From positions 992,001-1,056,000 of the forward strand of contig NZ_JAATJE010000001.1 of assembly GCF_011927695.1 (NCBI RefSeq): a stretch of 64,000 bases of DNA, given 5' to 3'. Made by a program: the position numbers and the translations under genes. The DNA comes from Sphingomonas jejuensis. GTDB lineage: Bacteria; Pseudomonadota; Alphaproteobacteria; Sphingomonadales; Sphingomonadaceae. This document shows, piece by piece, positions 1 through 9,771 of this stretch. The stretch's first letter is position 1. Each line of letters begins with the position of its first letter. The notes under the pieces were generated by a model, which worked only from the letters and a program-made list of their open reading frames with translations, did not search any database and was not told where the DNA came from.

Positions 1-124
1 GGCGCCCGCCACGAAGCACGAACACCTCGCCGCTGGTCTCGCTGAAGCGCCAGTCGCCGGCCAACGCAGGCATGCTGGACGACAGCAACAATGCGGCCAG
101 GGCCGACTTGGTCAGAGATCGCAC
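1..124 (-). CDS. Secreted FecR-domain-like protein (N-terminal fragment)
   Basis: Only the first 41 codons are inside the window; the gene runs off the left edge. It starts at a GTG at 124 with GGAGGA 7 nt upstream. An ATG two bases earlier hits a stop after four codons. The translation opens with a signal peptide (VRSLTKSALAALLLSSSMPALA), then GDWRFSETSGEVFVLRGG. The W...G.V.V...G pattern resembles the beginning of a FecR domain, but too little is present for certainty. It diverges from the TpsB-like transporter at 272, and the pair may share a regulatory region at 125-271. Confidence 0.55.
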   Translation of the reverse strand, partial: MRSLTKSALAALLLSSSMPALAGDWRFSETSGEVFVLRGGR

Positions 125-271
125 ATCACTCTCCTCCGCTCCGGATCAGCCGGACCGCGGATCGGGGCTAGACGCGTCAAGGTTTCGATCGGCTTTCGAC
201 CGTTGGTTTACCGGGAATAAAGCATGGCCTGAAAAGCAATCCTTAGCATTCCATGCGGTAGCGCCGCCCGC

Positions 272-1927
272 ATGACACCGAACCCAATCAGGCGCGCGGC
301 GCTCTTGCTGCTGCTGTCCTCGCCCATGCCCGCCCTTGCCCAGAGTGGGCTGGACCGCGCCGATCCGGATGTGATCCAAGGGGAGCTTCCGCCGACGCCC
401 GAGCCGGACACACCCGGCACGCCGGTGCCCGTGCAGACCGACGCTCCCACCCCGGACGCGGTTCTGGAGGACGGCATCTTCGTCGGCGCGATCCGGGTCG
501 AAGGGTTGACGGTGCTTCCCTCCGAAAGCTTTGCCGCGACCATCGAACCCTATCTCGGCCGCCGGCTGAACCGCGTCGACCAGCAGGCGCTCGCCTCCGC
601 CGTGGCCGCAACGGCCCGCAAGTCGGGGCTTGTCCTCGCCACCGCCCGCATCTCACCGCAGAGCGTGCGCGCCGGCGTGCTTCGCGTCCGCGTGGACGAA
701 GGCCGGATTGCCGCCGTCCGCGTGGCCGGTGCCCGCAACGATCTGGCGGAGGCCATCCTGCGCCGGCTGGCGTCGGGCAATCCCGTGATGATCGGCGAGC
801 TGGAACGGCAGCTTCTGCTGGCAGGCGACGTGGCGGGCGTGCGCGTGCGCCGTGCGCGGCTGCTGCGCGAGGGCGAGTTGAACGTCCTTGCCGTCGACCT
901 CAGCGAGGATCGCTTCGGCGCGACGGCCTTCTTCGACAATTGGGGCACCCGGTCGATCGGGCCGATCCAGGGGCAGCTGACCGCGGATGCCCGCCGGCTG
1001 GTGACGCCGGGCGACGAGCTGACGCTGGCCGCCGCCGTGACGCCGGTCGACTTCCAGGAATTCCTCTATGGCAGCCTGCGCTACACCGCGCCGTTGAACA
1101 CGGACGGGACGACGCTGGCCGGCACCGTCTCCGTTGCGCGGACGGAGCCGAGCGGGCGATTTTCCCGGCGCGACCTGATCGGCGACAGCGTCGGCGTGCG
1201 CGGTGCGCTGCGCCACCCGCTCATCCGCCGCTACAAGGCGAGCCTGTGGGGCACGCTTGGCTTCGGCTACCGCGATGTGGTGCAGGACTGGCGGAGCGAA
1301 CGCATCCGGGAGGACCGCGTCACCAGCGCGACCGCACGTCTCAACGGCACCATCCTGATCCCGCAGGGCCGGATCACCGGAAGCATGCTGCTGACGCAGG
1401 GCATCGACCTGTTCAACCCGACGCGCGAGGGCGATCCGATGGCGTCGCGCGACGATGGCGACGGCCGCTTCACCAAGGTGGAATTCCGCGCCACGCTCGA
1501 CATGGCCGTGAAAGGTCCGGTCAGCCTGGCACTGTCGGGCGAGGCGCAGTTCGCATCGCGCGCATTGCTCTCCGGTGAGGAGATGGGCCTGGGCGGCCCG
1601 CGCTTCGGCCGCGGTTACGACTATCGCGAGCGCTCCGGTGACGAAGGCGTGGCCGGCGCGGCGGAGCTGCGCTGGGCGATCGCCGACCGGATCGGGCCGC
1701 TGCAGGCCGTCCAGGTCTACGGCTATGGCGATGCCGGCACGATCTGGAACCTTGGCGAGGGCGACGGGCGGTCGGGCGACCTGTTCTCCGCCGGCGGGGG
1801 GCTGCGCGCCGCGATCGGCCGCGACATCGGCATCGCCGTCGAGCTGGGCGTGCCGATCGGCAAGGATCGGGACGAAACCGGCAACCGCAGCCCGCGGCTG
1901 TCGGCCGAACTCTACCTGAGGATCTGA
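272..1927 (+). CDS. ShlB/FhaC/HecB (TpsB) family outer-membrane transporter
   Basis: The 551-aa protein has a signal peptide (cleavage after ALAQ, about residue 24), a Pro/Asp-rich linker, one POTRA-type domain at about 70-150 and a beta-barrel from about 205 to a C-terminal LYLRI. A GGPRFGRGYDYRE stretch near 445 resembles the barrel motif that lines the pore in TpsB proteins. Such proteins export a TpsA partner across the outer membrane in two-partner secretion. No TpsA gene lies to the right, so any partner would be to the left beyond the FecR-like gene. No clear Shine-Dalgarno precedes the ATG. Confidence 0.85.
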   Translation: MTPNPIRRAALLLLLSSPMPALAQSGLDRADPDVIQGELPPTPEPDTPGTPVPVQTDAPTPDAVLEDGIFVGAIRVEGLTVLPSESFAATIEPYLGRRLNRVDQQALASAVAATARKSGLVLATARISPQSVRAGVLRVRVDEGRIAAVRVAGARNDLAEAILRRLASGNPVMIGELERQLLLAGDVAGVRVRRARLLREGELNVLAVDLSEDRFGATAFFDNWGTRSIGPIQGQLTADARRLVTPGDELTLAAAVTPVDFQEFLYGSLRYTAPLNTDGTTLAGTVSVARTEPSGRFSRRDLIGDSVGVRGALRHPLIRRYKASLWGTLGFGYRDVVQDWRSERIREDRVTSATARLNGTILIPQGRITGSMLLTQGIDLFNPTREGDPMASRDDGDGRFTKVEFRATLDMAVKGPVSLALSGEAQFASRALLSGEEMGLGGPRFGRGYDYRERSGDEGVAGAAELRWAIADRIGPLQAVQVYGYGDAGTIWNLGEGDGRSGDLFSAGGGLRAAIGRDIGIAVELGVPIGKDRDETGNRSPRLSAELYLRI

Positions 1928-1937
1928 GCGACCGGCG

Positions 1938-3257
1938 TCAGCGGCGGGGCCGGCTGTCCGGCTGATCGGCGACGGCGACGATCGCCAGCAGCCCGACGGC
2001 CAGGCCCCGCACGCTTTCCTCCGGCGCCACGTCGATCCATTCGTCGAGCGCATGGGCTCGCCCGCCGGTGCCGCCCGAGCCGATCGTGACCGCGGGCACG
2101 CCGAGGCTCATGGCCATGTTGGCGTCCGTCGACGACGCGTCGAGGGTGGGCGCATAGCCGGCCGCGGCGGACGCGGCGGCACTCAGCCGGACGATCGGGC
2201 TGGTCGCGGGGGTTTCGCCCGCCGGACGGTCGCCGATCGCCTCCAGCGTGGCGGTGACCCGCCCTTCCCGCGTCGACCGCGACTCGTTCTCCACCGCGAC
2301 CGCGCGCTCCACCACGCCGCGGAACGCCTCGTCCAGCCGGGCGAGCGCGGTTGCATCCTCGGAGCGCATGTCGACCTCCACGAACACCTCGCTCGGGATC
2401 GCGTTCACGGAGGTGCCGCCGCCGACCACGCTGGCGGAAAAGGTGGTGCGCGGCTGCTGCGGCACCGGCAGGGCATAAAGATCGGTGATGGCGCGGGCCA
2501 TGGCGGCGGCCGGATTGACGAGGCCGAACGCGCCGTAGCTGTGGCCGCCGGGGCCGCGGAACAGCACCCGGTAGCGTTTGGACCCGACGCCGCCGCGCGT
2601 GATGCGGGCGGGCGACAGGCCGTCCACGGAAAAGAAGGCGGCGATGCCGCGTCCGTCCCGGCGATCTGCGAACAGCTGGCGCACGCCGCGCAGGTCGCCC
2701 CGCCCCTCCTCGCTCACCGTGCCGACGATCAGCAGGTCGCGGCGCGTGCGGATGCCGGCGGCGTCGAGCGCGCGGACATAAGCGAGCAGCGCGGCGAGGC
2801 CGCGGCTGTCGTCACCGATGCCGGGCGCGCTGAGCCGCGTTCCCTCCCGCCGGACACGGACGTCGGTGCCTTCGGGAAAGACGGTGTCGAGGTGCGCCGA
2901 CACGACGACCGGCGGCCGGCCGGCCGGACCGCTGCCGCGCCGCAGGCCGATGACGTTGCCGACACTGTCGACCGTGACGTCGGTCAGCCCCGCTTCCACC
3001 ATGAGCGCGCGGAAGGCCTCACCCCGGCGCTGCTCGCCAAAGGGCGGCGCGGGTATCTCGGTCAGCTGGATGATGTCGCGGACGAAGCGGTCATGCCCGT
3101 CCGCAAGCGCCGCTTCCGCCCGGCGGAACGCGGGTGCTGCGCGAATGCGCTCCACGGTGGCGCGCGATGCGGCGTCCACCGGCTGGGCGACGGCGGCGGC
3201 CGGCCAGCAACCCGCGCTCATCAGCGCGAGTGCGGCCAGCCTCCGCCCGCCGGTCAC
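1938..3257 (-). CDS. M20 family metallopeptidase, secreted
   Basis: The 439-aa product has an N-terminal signal peptide ending near AVAQ (residue 25). The M20/M28-type metal site is visible: SAHLDTVF (H122, D124), GIGDDSRG (about 149), TVSEEGRGD (E183/E184), an Asp in DASSTDAN and a late His in [10 protein letters not shown]. It therefore probably cleaves small peptides in the periplasm with two zinc ions. Substrate cannot be told; it is closest in style to PepT-like tripeptidases. The start is a GTG that overlaps the rpmE stop by 4 nt (GTGA), so it looks translationally coupled as the last gene of the bamA cluster. Confidence 0.85.
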   Translation of the reverse strand: MTGGRRLAALALMSAGCWPAAAVAQPVDAASRATVERIRAAPAFRRAEAALADGHDRFVRDIIQLTEIPAPPFGEQRRGEAFRALMVEAGLTDVTVDSVGNVIGLRRGSGPAGRPPVVVSAHLDTVFPEGTDVRVRREGTRLSAPGIGDDSRGLAALLAYVRALDAAGIRTRRDLLIVGTVSEEGRGDLRGVRQLFADRRDGRGIAAFFSVDGLSPARITRGGVGSKRYRVLFRGPGGHSYGAFGLVNPAAAMARAITDLYALPVPQQPRTTFSASVVGGGTSVNAIPSEVFVEVDMRSEDATALARLDEAFRGVVERAVAVENESRSTREGRVTATLEAIGDRPAGETPATSPIVRLSAAASAAAGYAPTLDASSTDANMAMSLGVPAVTIGSGGTGGRAHALDEWIDVAPEESVRGLAVGLLAIVAVADQPDSRPRR

Positions 3258-3484
3258 TTCTTGCCGAGGCTGAGGCCGCCGAAGCGCTTGTTGAAGCGGG
3301 CAACCTGGCCGCCGGCGTCGAGCATGGTGCCCTTGCCGCCCGTCCAGGCGGGGTGCGCCAGCGGATCGATGTCGAGCTGCATGGTGTCGCCGTCCTTGCC
3401 CCAGGTGGAGCGCGTCTCGAACACGGTGCCGTCCGTCATCTGCACCTTGATGGTGTGATAATCCGGGTGGATGTTCTTCTTCAT
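3254..3484 (-). CDS. rpmE: 50S ribosomal protein L31
   Basis: The 76-aa protein begins [19 protein letters not shown] and carries the L31 core with [17 protein letters not shown]. It lacks the CxxC zinc pair of the zinc-binding form, so it is a zinc-independent type. The ATG at 3484 has AGGA 8 nt upstream. A longer frame starting at an ATG at 3499 exists but the conserved N terminus supports 3484. It sits between fabZ and the M20 peptidase; a 7-bp hairpin at 3501-3519 precedes it and could be a leader element or partial terminator. Confidence 0.95.
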   Translation of the reverse strand: MKKNIHPDYHTIKVQMTDGTVFETRSTWGKDGDTMQLDIDPLAHPAWTGGKGTMLDAGGQVARFNKRFGGLSLGKK

Positions 3485-3500
3485 GGTCTTGATCCTCATT

Positions 3501-3519
3501 GGCTGGTTTCCGACCAGCC
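3501..3519 (-). promoter_or_regulatory. Hairpin in the rpmE leader
   Basis: Read on the minus strand, GGCTGGT-CGGAA-ACCAGCC forms a perfect 7-bp stem 16 nt before the rpmE start and after the fabZ stop. There is no T-tract, so it is more likely a leader or processing structure than a strong terminator. L31 genes in some bacteria are autoregulated through their leader; whether that holds here is inference. Confidence 0.35.
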
Positions 3520-3567
3520 GGGGAATGGAAGCGGCGCGCCTAACGGATCGCGCCGCGGCAGGCAAGA

Positions 3568-4038
3568 TCAGCCGGCGGCACCCGGCGCATCCGCGATCAT
3601 CGCGGTGAAGTTTGCCTCCGCCGCCAGCTCGTCGCCGACAAAGGCGCGGCCGGCGAACTTGCAGACGCGCGACCGCTTCTGGACGAACTCGACCTCCAGG
3701 CGCAGCAGCACGCCGGGCTCGACGGGCTTCCTGAACTTCGCCTCGTCGATCGCCATGAAATAAACCAGCTTGCCGGAGCCCGCGAGGCCCAGCGTCTCCA
3801 CCGCGAGGACGCCGGCGGCCTGCGCCAGCGCCTCCACGATGAGCACCCCGGGCATGATCGGCCGGCCGGGAAAGTGGCCCTGGAAGAAGCCCTCGTTGAT
3901 CGTCACCGCCTTGATGGCGGTGATCGACCGGTCGAGCTCCAGCCGCTCCACCCGATCCACCAGCAGCATGGGGTAGCGGTGGGGGAGCGCCGCCATGATG
4001 CCGGCGATGTCGATCTGGCGGGTGGCGGCGTCCGTCAT
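3568..4038 (-). CDS. fabZ: 3-hydroxyacyl-ACP dehydratase FabZ
   Basis: The 156-aa hot-dog-fold enzyme dehydrates 3-hydroxyacyl-ACP in type II fatty acid elongation. The active-site region reads [20 protein letters not shown], with the catalytic His in GHFPGRP and Glu in VEALAQ, and [13 protein letters not shown] near the N terminus is also diagnostic. I chose the ATG at 4038, giving [18 protein letters not shown]; it lies 7 nt after the ompH stop. In most Gram-negatives lpxD sits between ompH and fabZ and lpxA follows; neither is here. Confidence 0.96.
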   Translation of the reverse strand: MTDAATRQIDIAGIMAALPHRYPMLLVDRVERLELDRSITAIKAVTINEGFFQGHFPGRPIMPGVLIVEALAQAAGVLAVETLGLAGSGKLVYFMAIDEAKFRKPVEPGVLLRLEVEFVQKRSRVCKFAGRAFVGDELAAEANFTAMIADAPGAAG

Positions 4039-4045
4039 GACGGGA

Positions 4046-4693
4046 TCAGCGGCCCTGCGGCTGCTGCGCCGGCTGCTGCTGCGGCTGGGCGGCGGGGGCC
4101 TGCTGCTGCTGGCCACCCGGCTGCCAGCCGGCCGGCGGCGTGATCTGCACGCTCGGCACCGCCCGGTTCAGCTCGGCGGTGACGTCGCGGGTGATGTCGG
4201 CGGTCGGCTGGAACGACACGGCCGCTTCCGGACGGATCACCAGCTGGACGCGCTTGGCCGTCATCGCCGCGCGCAGGGCGGCATCGAGGCGGCTGACGAT
4301 CTGCTCCTCGACATAGGCGCGGGCGAGCGCGACCGGCTGACCGATGCGGGCCAGTTCCTGCTGGGCCGCCTGCTCGCGGGTCTGGATCTGCTGAAGCTGG
4401 GTCTGCAGCGCCTGCTGGTTCGGGTTCGGCTGCTGCTGCGCGGTCTGGAACGCGGTCACCAGCGGCTGGAGCTCGGCCTGGATGGCGGTGCGGCGCTGGT
4501 TCACCTGGGCGATCTGCGCGGCATAGGTGGTCTGCATCTGCGTCATCGCCGTGGTCCAGGCGGTGGACTGCTGCACGGCCTGGTCGATGTTCACGACGGC
4601 GATGCTGGTCGCCTGCGCGAACGCCGGGGCGGCCGACAGGGTGAGCGTCGGGAGCGCCAGCGCAAGGGCGGCGGCCTTCATGATCTTGGTCAT
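4046..4693 (-). CDS. OmpH/Skp-family periplasmic chaperone
   Basis: The 215-aa protein has a signal peptide ([20 protein letters not shown], ending APAFAQ) followed by [13 protein letters not shown], typical of OmpH/Skp, then a long Gln/Ala-rich helical coiled coil and a low-complexity QQQ/PAQ tail. Skp-type trimers hold unfolded outer-membrane proteins for BamA. The start ATG at 4693 overlaps the bamA stop by one base (TGATG). A second ATG five codons in at 4681 has a poorer upstream context. Confidence 0.9.
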   Translation of the reverse strand: MTKIMKAAALALALPTLTLSAAPAFAQATSIAVVNIDQAVQQSTAWTTAMTQMQTTYAAQIAQVNQRRTAIQAELQPLVTAFQTAQQQPNPNQQALQTQLQQIQTREQAAQQELARIGQPVALARAYVEEQIVSRLDAALRAAMTAKRVQLVIRPEAAVSFQPTADITRDVTAELNRAVPSVQITPPAGWQPGGQQQQAPAAQPQQQPAQQPQGR

Positions 4694-7404
4694 CAGAATG
4701 CGGTTCCTACGTTGAAATTGAAGAGCTGGGTGTCGTCGCCCTCTTCCTTGAGGACGGCATAGGCGAGGTCGATGCGGAACGGCCCGAACGGCGAGTTCCA
4801 GTTGACGCCGAGGCCGACGGAGACGCGCGGGCTGGGCGTGTCGCCGGTGTAGACCTCCCGGAAGGCCGGGATCTGCTGCGAGATGAGCAGCGTCGCGCCC
4901 GTCGGGCAGTTGGCGCCCGGCTGGATCGGCACGACCGATCCGGGCGTGGTGCCGCTGGCGGGGATCGAGCACTGGCGCAGGCCGGCCGCGTCGAGCAGCG
5001 GAATGTCCACGGGGGTCCGGATGTCGGTCAGCACCGGCCGGGTCAGCCCGAACACCGCGCCGGCATCCACGAAGATGGACGGACGCAGGCCCAGTTCACG
5101 CGCGCCGGAGCCGAGCGGGATCTCGAGCTCCGCACGGCCGAGATAATAGGCGCGGCCGCCCAGCGCGTCCTGAACGATCTGGTCGCGCTCCGTGGAGATG
5201 AAATCGTCCGGATCGGTCGTCGTGGTATCGTAGAAGAAGCGGCGGATGCGCGGACCGACGCCGCGGATGTCGAAGCCGCGGATCTGCGGCTGGCCGAGGA
5301 AGAAGCGGTCCACCAGGCGGACGCGCTCCAGCTCGTTGCCGTCGGCATCCTCGCGGCGGCCTTCGAGCGAGTGGATGTAGCCGCCCTCGACGCCCAGCGA
5401 GAAGATGAAGCCCGACCCGAAGTTCCAGTATTTGTCGAGGTCGACGCGGGTCCGGACATATTTCACGCTGCCGCCCAGGCCGGCGAAATCCTGGGTCAGG
5501 ACCGCGCGGTTACCGTTGGTCGGGCGCAGGCGGTTGTTGGTGGTGTCGTAGATCAGCGAGTAGCTGAGCGACGACGTGGCGCGGTTGCCGAGCGCTTCGC
5601 AGAGATAGCGGCCGGCGAGCAGCGGCGAGCACTGGCCGTTCAGGAAGAAGCGCCCCTCGTCGAGCGACACGTCGTCGACCTGGAAGCCATAGCGGCCGAT
5701 CAGCGTGGCATATTCGGTCAGCGGCGCACCGGCACGAAGCTGGAAGCCCGTCGAGACATTCTGGTAGGTGGTCTGACGCTCGTTCCCAAGACCGAACTGG
5801 AAGCTGTTGAGATCGCGCCGGAAAAGATCGACGCCGACCTGGATGTTGCGGTCAAAGAGATAGGGCTCGGAAAAGCCCAGCTCGATCGAGCGGGTATAGC
5901 TGGAATAGTTCACCGCAGCGCGCAGCGTCTGGCCCTTGCCGCGGAAGTTGCGCTGCGCGATCGAGCCGTTGACGATGAAGCGTTCCAGGCTGGAGAAGCC
6001 CGCCGACAGCTGCAGTTCGCCCGTCGCGCGCTCCTCGACATTGGCCGCGAGCACGATCCGGTCGGGCGTGGAGCCCTGCGACTGCTCGATCTGCAGATTT
6101 TCCTGGAAGAAGCCGAGCGAGTTGATGCGATCGGCCGAGCGGCGCACGGCGATCGCATTGAAGGCGTCGCCCTCCGTCAGGCGGAACTCGCGGCGAATCA
6201 CCTTGTCCTGCGTGCCGGTGTTGCCGTTCACGTCGATCCGCTCGACATACACGCGCGGCGCGTCGGCGATCTGGAAGGTGATGTCCATCGTCAGCGTTTC
6301 GCGGTTGCGCGCGAACTGCGGGTTCACCTCGGCAAAGGCGTAGCCGACGAGGCCGGCGGTCGACGTCAGCAGCTCAACCGTGTCCTCGACCTGCTTGGCG
6401 TCGTACCAGTCGCCGGTCCGCATCGGCAGCGCGCTGTCGAGCGAACCTTCGCGGAAGTCGCGCAGCGCCGAATCCACGCGCACGTCGCCGAACTTGTAAC
6501 GTTCGCCTTCCTCGACGACGTAGGTGATGATGAAGTCGCGTCGATCGGGCGTCAGCTCCGCCACGGCCGAGACGACGCGGAAATCGGCATAGCCGTTGGT
6601 CAGGTAGAACTGCCGGAGCTTGCCCTGGTCGGCCGCCAGGCGATCGGGATCATAGGTGTCGCCCGACGAGAAGAAGCGGTACCAGCGGGATTCCCGCGTG
6701 TACATCTCGCTCCTCAGCTCGCGATCGCTGAACACATCGTTGCCGATGATGTTGATCTGGCGGACCTTGGAACGCGGCCCCTCGTTGATCTCGAAGACGA
6801 TGTCGACGCGGTTCTGGTCGAGGCGGACCATCTGCGGCTCCACCGTCGCGGCATAGCGGCCCTGGCGGCGATAGAGCTCGACGATCCGGGCGACGTCGGC
6901 GCGGACACGCGACGGCGTGAAGATCTGGCGCGGCGCCAGCCGGATCTCCGGCCGGATCTTGTCTTCCTTCAGCCGGCGATTGCCCTCCAGCACGATGCGG
7001 TTGATGACCGGGTTTTCCTGGATCTGGACGACCAGTTCGCCCGTGTCCGCGCCCGCGATCGCCGCGCTGGAGAACAGCTCGGTCGCGTAGAGCGCGCGGA
7101 TGGCCTCGTCGAGGCTCTCCGGCGTGTAGGGCTGGCCCGGGCGGAGCGTGATGTAGGACAGCACCGTGTCCGGCTCCAGCCGCTGCGCGCCTTCGACGCG
7201 GATCGACCGGATCGTGTTCTGGGTCAGCGGCGAGGTCACCGCCGGCGACGCCGGCTGCCCCGTCTGGAGCGCAGGCGGGGTCGGCGGACCGGCGGGCCGC
7301 GGCGCAGGCGCCGTCTGCGCCGCGACGGGCGCCGACAACATGGTGCCCACCATCAGGGTGGCGACCAGCGAATGCCGCCCTGCCCGTGCCAAATTCGACG
7401 TCAC
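4693..7404 (-). CDS. bamA: Outer membrane protein assembly factor BamA
   Basis: About 903 aa. After a signal peptide ending APVAAQ there are five POTRA repeats over roughly residues 60-425 (for example IRSIRVEGAQRLEPDTVLSY), then the Omp85 beta-barrel with the hallmark QIRGFDIRGVGPR near residue 700 and a C-terminal Phe (NVGTAF). It is the catalytic core that inserts beta-barrel proteins into the outer membrane. A GTG at 7404 is chosen because it gives a compact signal peptide and has AAAGG upstream; a GTG at 7455 would add 17 residues. It lies between rseP and ompH, the usual order. Confidence 0.95.
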   Translation of the reverse strand: MTSNLARAGRHSLVATLMVGTMLSAPVAAQTAPAPRPAGPPTPPALQTGQPASPAVTSPLTQNTIRSIRVEGAQRLEPDTVLSYITLRPGQPYTPESLDEAIRALYATELFSSAAIAGADTGELVVQIQENPVINRIVLEGNRRLKEDKIRPEIRLAPRQIFTPSRVRADVARIVELYRRQGRYAATVEPQMVRLDQNRVDIVFEINEGPRSKVRQINIIGNDVFSDRELRSEMYTRESRWYRFFSSGDTYDPDRLAADQGKLRQFYLTNGYADFRVVSAVAELTPDRRDFIITYVVEEGERYKFGDVRVDSALRDFREGSLDSALPMRTGDWYDAKQVEDTVELLTSTAGLVGYAFAEVNPQFARNRETLTMDITFQIADAPRVYVERIDVNGNTGTQDKVIRREFRLTEGDAFNAIAVRRSADRINSLGFFQENLQIEQSQGSTPDRIVLAANVEERATGELQLSAGFSSLERFIVNGSIAQRNFRGKGQTLRAAVNYSSYTRSIELGFSEPYLFDRNIQVGVDLFRRDLNSFQFGLGNERQTTYQNVSTGFQLRAGAPLTEYATLIGRYGFQVDDVSLDEGRFFLNGQCSPLLAGRYLCEALGNRATSSLSYSLIYDTTNNRLRPTNGNRAVLTQDFAGLGGSVKYVRTRVDLDKYWNFGSGFIFSLGVEGGYIHSLEGRREDADGNELERVRLVDRFFLGQPQIRGFDIRGVGPRIRRFFYDTTTTDPDDFISTERDQIVQDALGGRAYYLGRAELEIPLGSGARELGLRPSIFVDAGAVFGLTRPVLTDIRTPVDIPLLDAAGLRQCSIPASGTTPGSVVPIQPGANCPTGATLLISQQIPAFREVYTGDTPSPRVSVGLGVNWNSPFGPFRIDLAYAVLKEEGDDTQLFNFNVGTAF

Positions 7405-7483
7405 GCCTGCCCACCTTTGATAAAGAAAAAGGAACGGCCGTCCCCGGCCCTGCACCCGCCCCGGGCGCCCTGCCCCAAGCCGA

Positions 7484-8617
7484 TCACCCGATCAAGCCAA
7501 CCAGCCCGTCGAGAACCCGCATGTTGATCAGGTCGTTGATCGTCACGAACACCATCAGGGACAGCACCAGCAGCAAACCCGACCGGAACGCCCATTCCAT
7601 CACCGTGGGGCTGACCGGTTTCCGCCGGACCGCCTCGATCGCGTAGAAGAGCAGGTGCCCGCCGTCGAGCATCGGGACTGGCAACAAGTTGATGAATCCC
7701 AGATTAATTGAAATCAGCGCCACGAAGAAGGCAAAGGTCTCCCACCCGATCATCATCTGTTCGCCCGACGCGTTGGCCATGGCGATCGGCCCGCCAAGCT
7801 CCCGCACCGAGCGGCGCCCGGTGATGATCTGGCCGAGCGTGTCCGTCATGAGCGTCAGGATCTCGCCCGTCTGCCGGACCGCGACCAGCGGTGCCTCCAA
7901 CAGGCCCACGGGAACGGTGACGGGATCGGTCTGCCCGATGCCCATCAGCCCCATGCGGAATTCATTGCCGAAGCGGTCGCGTTCCAGCTGCACGTCGGGA
8001 GCGGCCAGGATGCGCAGGCGCTGGCCGTTCCGCTCGACCTCGAAGGCGAGCGTTTCCTGCGGGCGGAAGCGCACCACGCGGACGATGTCGTTGAACGACC
8101 GGGTGTCCCGCCCGGCGATCGACAGGATGCGGTCGCCCGGCTGGAACCCCGCGCGCGCGGCGGCGCCACCGGCCACAACCTCTCCAGCGACCGCAGGCGT
8201 GCGGTTATCGCCATAGGCAAAGGCAAAGCCCGCCAGGATGAGGATCGCGGCAAGGAAGTTGATGACCGGCCCGGCGGCGACGATGATCGCGCGCTGCCAC
8301 ACCGGCTTTGCCTGGAAGGTGCGCGCCCGCTCCTCGGCCGGCAACGAGAGCCATTCCGCCGACGGCTGGCTTGCCGGGTTCATGTCTCCGGCAAAGCGCA
8401 CATAGCCGCCGAGCGGCATCCAGCCGAGCTTCCAGCGGGTGCCGCGCCGATCGGTCCAGCCCGCCACCTCACGCCCGAAGCCGATCGAGAAGGCCTCCGC
8501 CTTCACGCCGAACAGGCGGCCGGCGAGATAATGTCCCATCTCGTGAATGAAGACGAGCGGTCCGATGACGAGCAGGAACGCGAACAGCGTGAGCAGCAGG
8601 CCCGGGTTGTCGATCAA
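7484..8617 (-). CDS. rseP: RIP metalloprotease RseP (site-2 protease)
   Basis: The 377-aa membrane protein has HEMGH (H25, E26, H29) in the first transmembrane helix, a central PDZ domain (about 125-200, GDRILSIAGRDTRS) and the second metal-ligand motif VPMLDGGH near 315, followed by a C-terminal helix. The family cuts transmembrane helices, for example anti-sigma factors in envelope stress. The ATG overlaps the dxr stop by 4 nt (8614-8617). Confidence 0.95.
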   Translation of the reverse strand: MIDNPGLLLTLFAFLLVIGPLVFIHEMGHYLAGRLFGVKAEAFSIGFGREVAGWTDRRGTRWKLGWMPLGGYVRFAGDMNPASQPSAEWLSLPAEERARTFQAKPVWQRAIIVAAGPVINFLAAILILAGFAFAYGDNRTPAVAGEVVAGGAAARAGFQPGDRILSIAGRDTRSFNDIVRVVRFRPQETLAFEVERNGQRLRILAAPDVQLERDRFGNEFRMGLMGIGQTDPVTVPVGLLEAPLVAVRQTGEILTLMTDTLGQIITGRRSVRELGGPIAMANASGEQMMIGWETFAFFVALISINLGFINLLPVPMLDGGHLLFYAIEAVRRKPVSPTVMEWAFRSGLLLVLSLMVFVTINDLINMRVLDGLVGLIG

Positions 8618-9771
8618 TGCCGCACATCCTCCAGCAACCGGTCGGCCACGACGCGCGCCTCCCGGTCGATCGCGAAGACCTCATCCAGCGTCTGGGGTGC
8701 CGGCGGGTCGTAGCTTTGGAGCGTATCGTCCACAATTGCGGCGATATCGAGGAAGCCGATGCTGCCTGCCAGGAAGGCGGCCACCGCCACTTCGTTGGCG
8801 GCGTTCAGGATGGCGGGCGTCCCCCCACCGGCCATGAGCGCCTGTCGCGCGAGGCGGAGGGCGGGAAAGCGGGTTTCGTCCGGCGCCTCGAAGTCGAGCC
8901 GGCCGATGGCGGCGAGGTCGAGCGGGGGGCACGGCCCGGTCATGCGATCGGGCCAGGCAAGTGCGTGGGCGATCGGCACGCGCATGTCGGGCGGGCCCAT
9001 CTGCGCCAGCGTGGAGCCGTCGACATATTCGACCATGGAATGCACGACCGATTGCGGGTGCACGATGACCTCCAGCCGCTCGGCACCCACGGGGAACAGG
9101 TGAAAGGCCTCGATCAGCTCCAGGCCCTTGTTCATCATGGTGGCGCTGTCGACGGAGATCTTGGCGCCCATCGACCAGTTGGGATGCTTCACCGCCTCAG
9201 CTGGCGTGACCGACGCCATGGCGTCACGCGGCATTGCGCGGAACGGCCCCCCGCTCGCCGTCAGCACGATGCGTCGCACGCGGTCGAGCGACTGGCCGGC
9301 AAGGCATTGGAAGATGGCGTTGTGTTCGGAATCGACGGGAAGCAGGGTCGCACCGGACCGGGTGGCGGCGGCGGTCATCAGGGACCCGGCGGAAACCAGC
9401 GCCTCCTTGTTGGCGAGCGCGACTGCCCGTCCCCCGGTCAGCGCCGCCATGACGGCGGGCAGCCCCGCGCAGCCGACGATCGCGGCCATGGTCCAGTCGG
9501 CGCCCATGGATGCCGCTTCCACCACCGCGGCCTCGCCGCCCGCCGCCGTGATGCCGGTGCCGGACAGCGCGTCCCGCAGCGCCGGCAGGCACGCCTCGTC
9601 GGCCACCACGGCATGGCGCGCGCCCAGGCGCCGGGCAGCGGCGGCAAGCTTTCCGACATCGCGGTGCGCGGTGAGCGCCAGCACCTCGAAGCTGCCGGGC
9701 GCGCGCGCGATGAGGTCGAGCGTCGAACTGCCGACCGATCCCGTGGCGCCCAGCACGGTGACGCTGCGCAT
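8614..9771 (-). CDS. dxr: 1-deoxy-D-xylulose-5-phosphate reductoisomerase
   Basis: The 385-aa enzyme converts DXP to MEP, the first committed step of the non-mevalonate isoprenoid route. It opens with the NADPH-binding VTVLGATGSVGSSTLDLI and has ALANKEALVSAG, PVDSEHNAIFQC and the flexible-loop/metal segment with SATMMNKGLELIEAFHLF. Length is typical. It overlaps cdsA by one base (TGATG at 9771) and rseP by four, so it is translated within the cluster together with uppS, which uses its downstream product. Confidence 0.97.
   Translation of the reverse strand: MRSVTVLGATGSVGSSTLDLIARAPGSFEVLALTAHRDVGKLAAAARRLGARHAVVADEACLPALRDALSGTGITAAGGEAAVVEAASMGADWTMAAIVGCAGLPAVMAALTGGRAVALANKEALVSAGSLMTAAATRSGATLLPVDSEHNAIFQCLAGQSLDRVRRIVLTASGGPFRAMPRDAMASVTPAEAVKHPNWSMGAKISVDSATMMNKGLELIEAFHLFPVGAERLEVIVHPQSVVHSMVEYVDGSTLAQMGPPDMRVPIAHALAWPDRMTGPCPPLDLAAIGRLDFEAPDETRFPALRLARQALMAGGGTPAILNAANEVAVAAFLAGSIGFLDIAAIVDDTLQSYDPPAPQTLDEVFAIDREARVVADRLLEDVRH

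Noticed and set aside
653-2053. 466-codon minus-strand frame opposite the TpsB gene
   Set aside because: No domain or start signal; it mirrors a clear TpsB coding frame and overlaps into the peptidase gene.
5371-7527. 718-codon open frame on the plus strand opposite bamA
   Set aside because: It is the antisense image of bamA, which has full POTRA and barrel motifs. The antisense translation is low-complexity Arg/Ala/Asp-rich, typical of GC-rich shadow frames.
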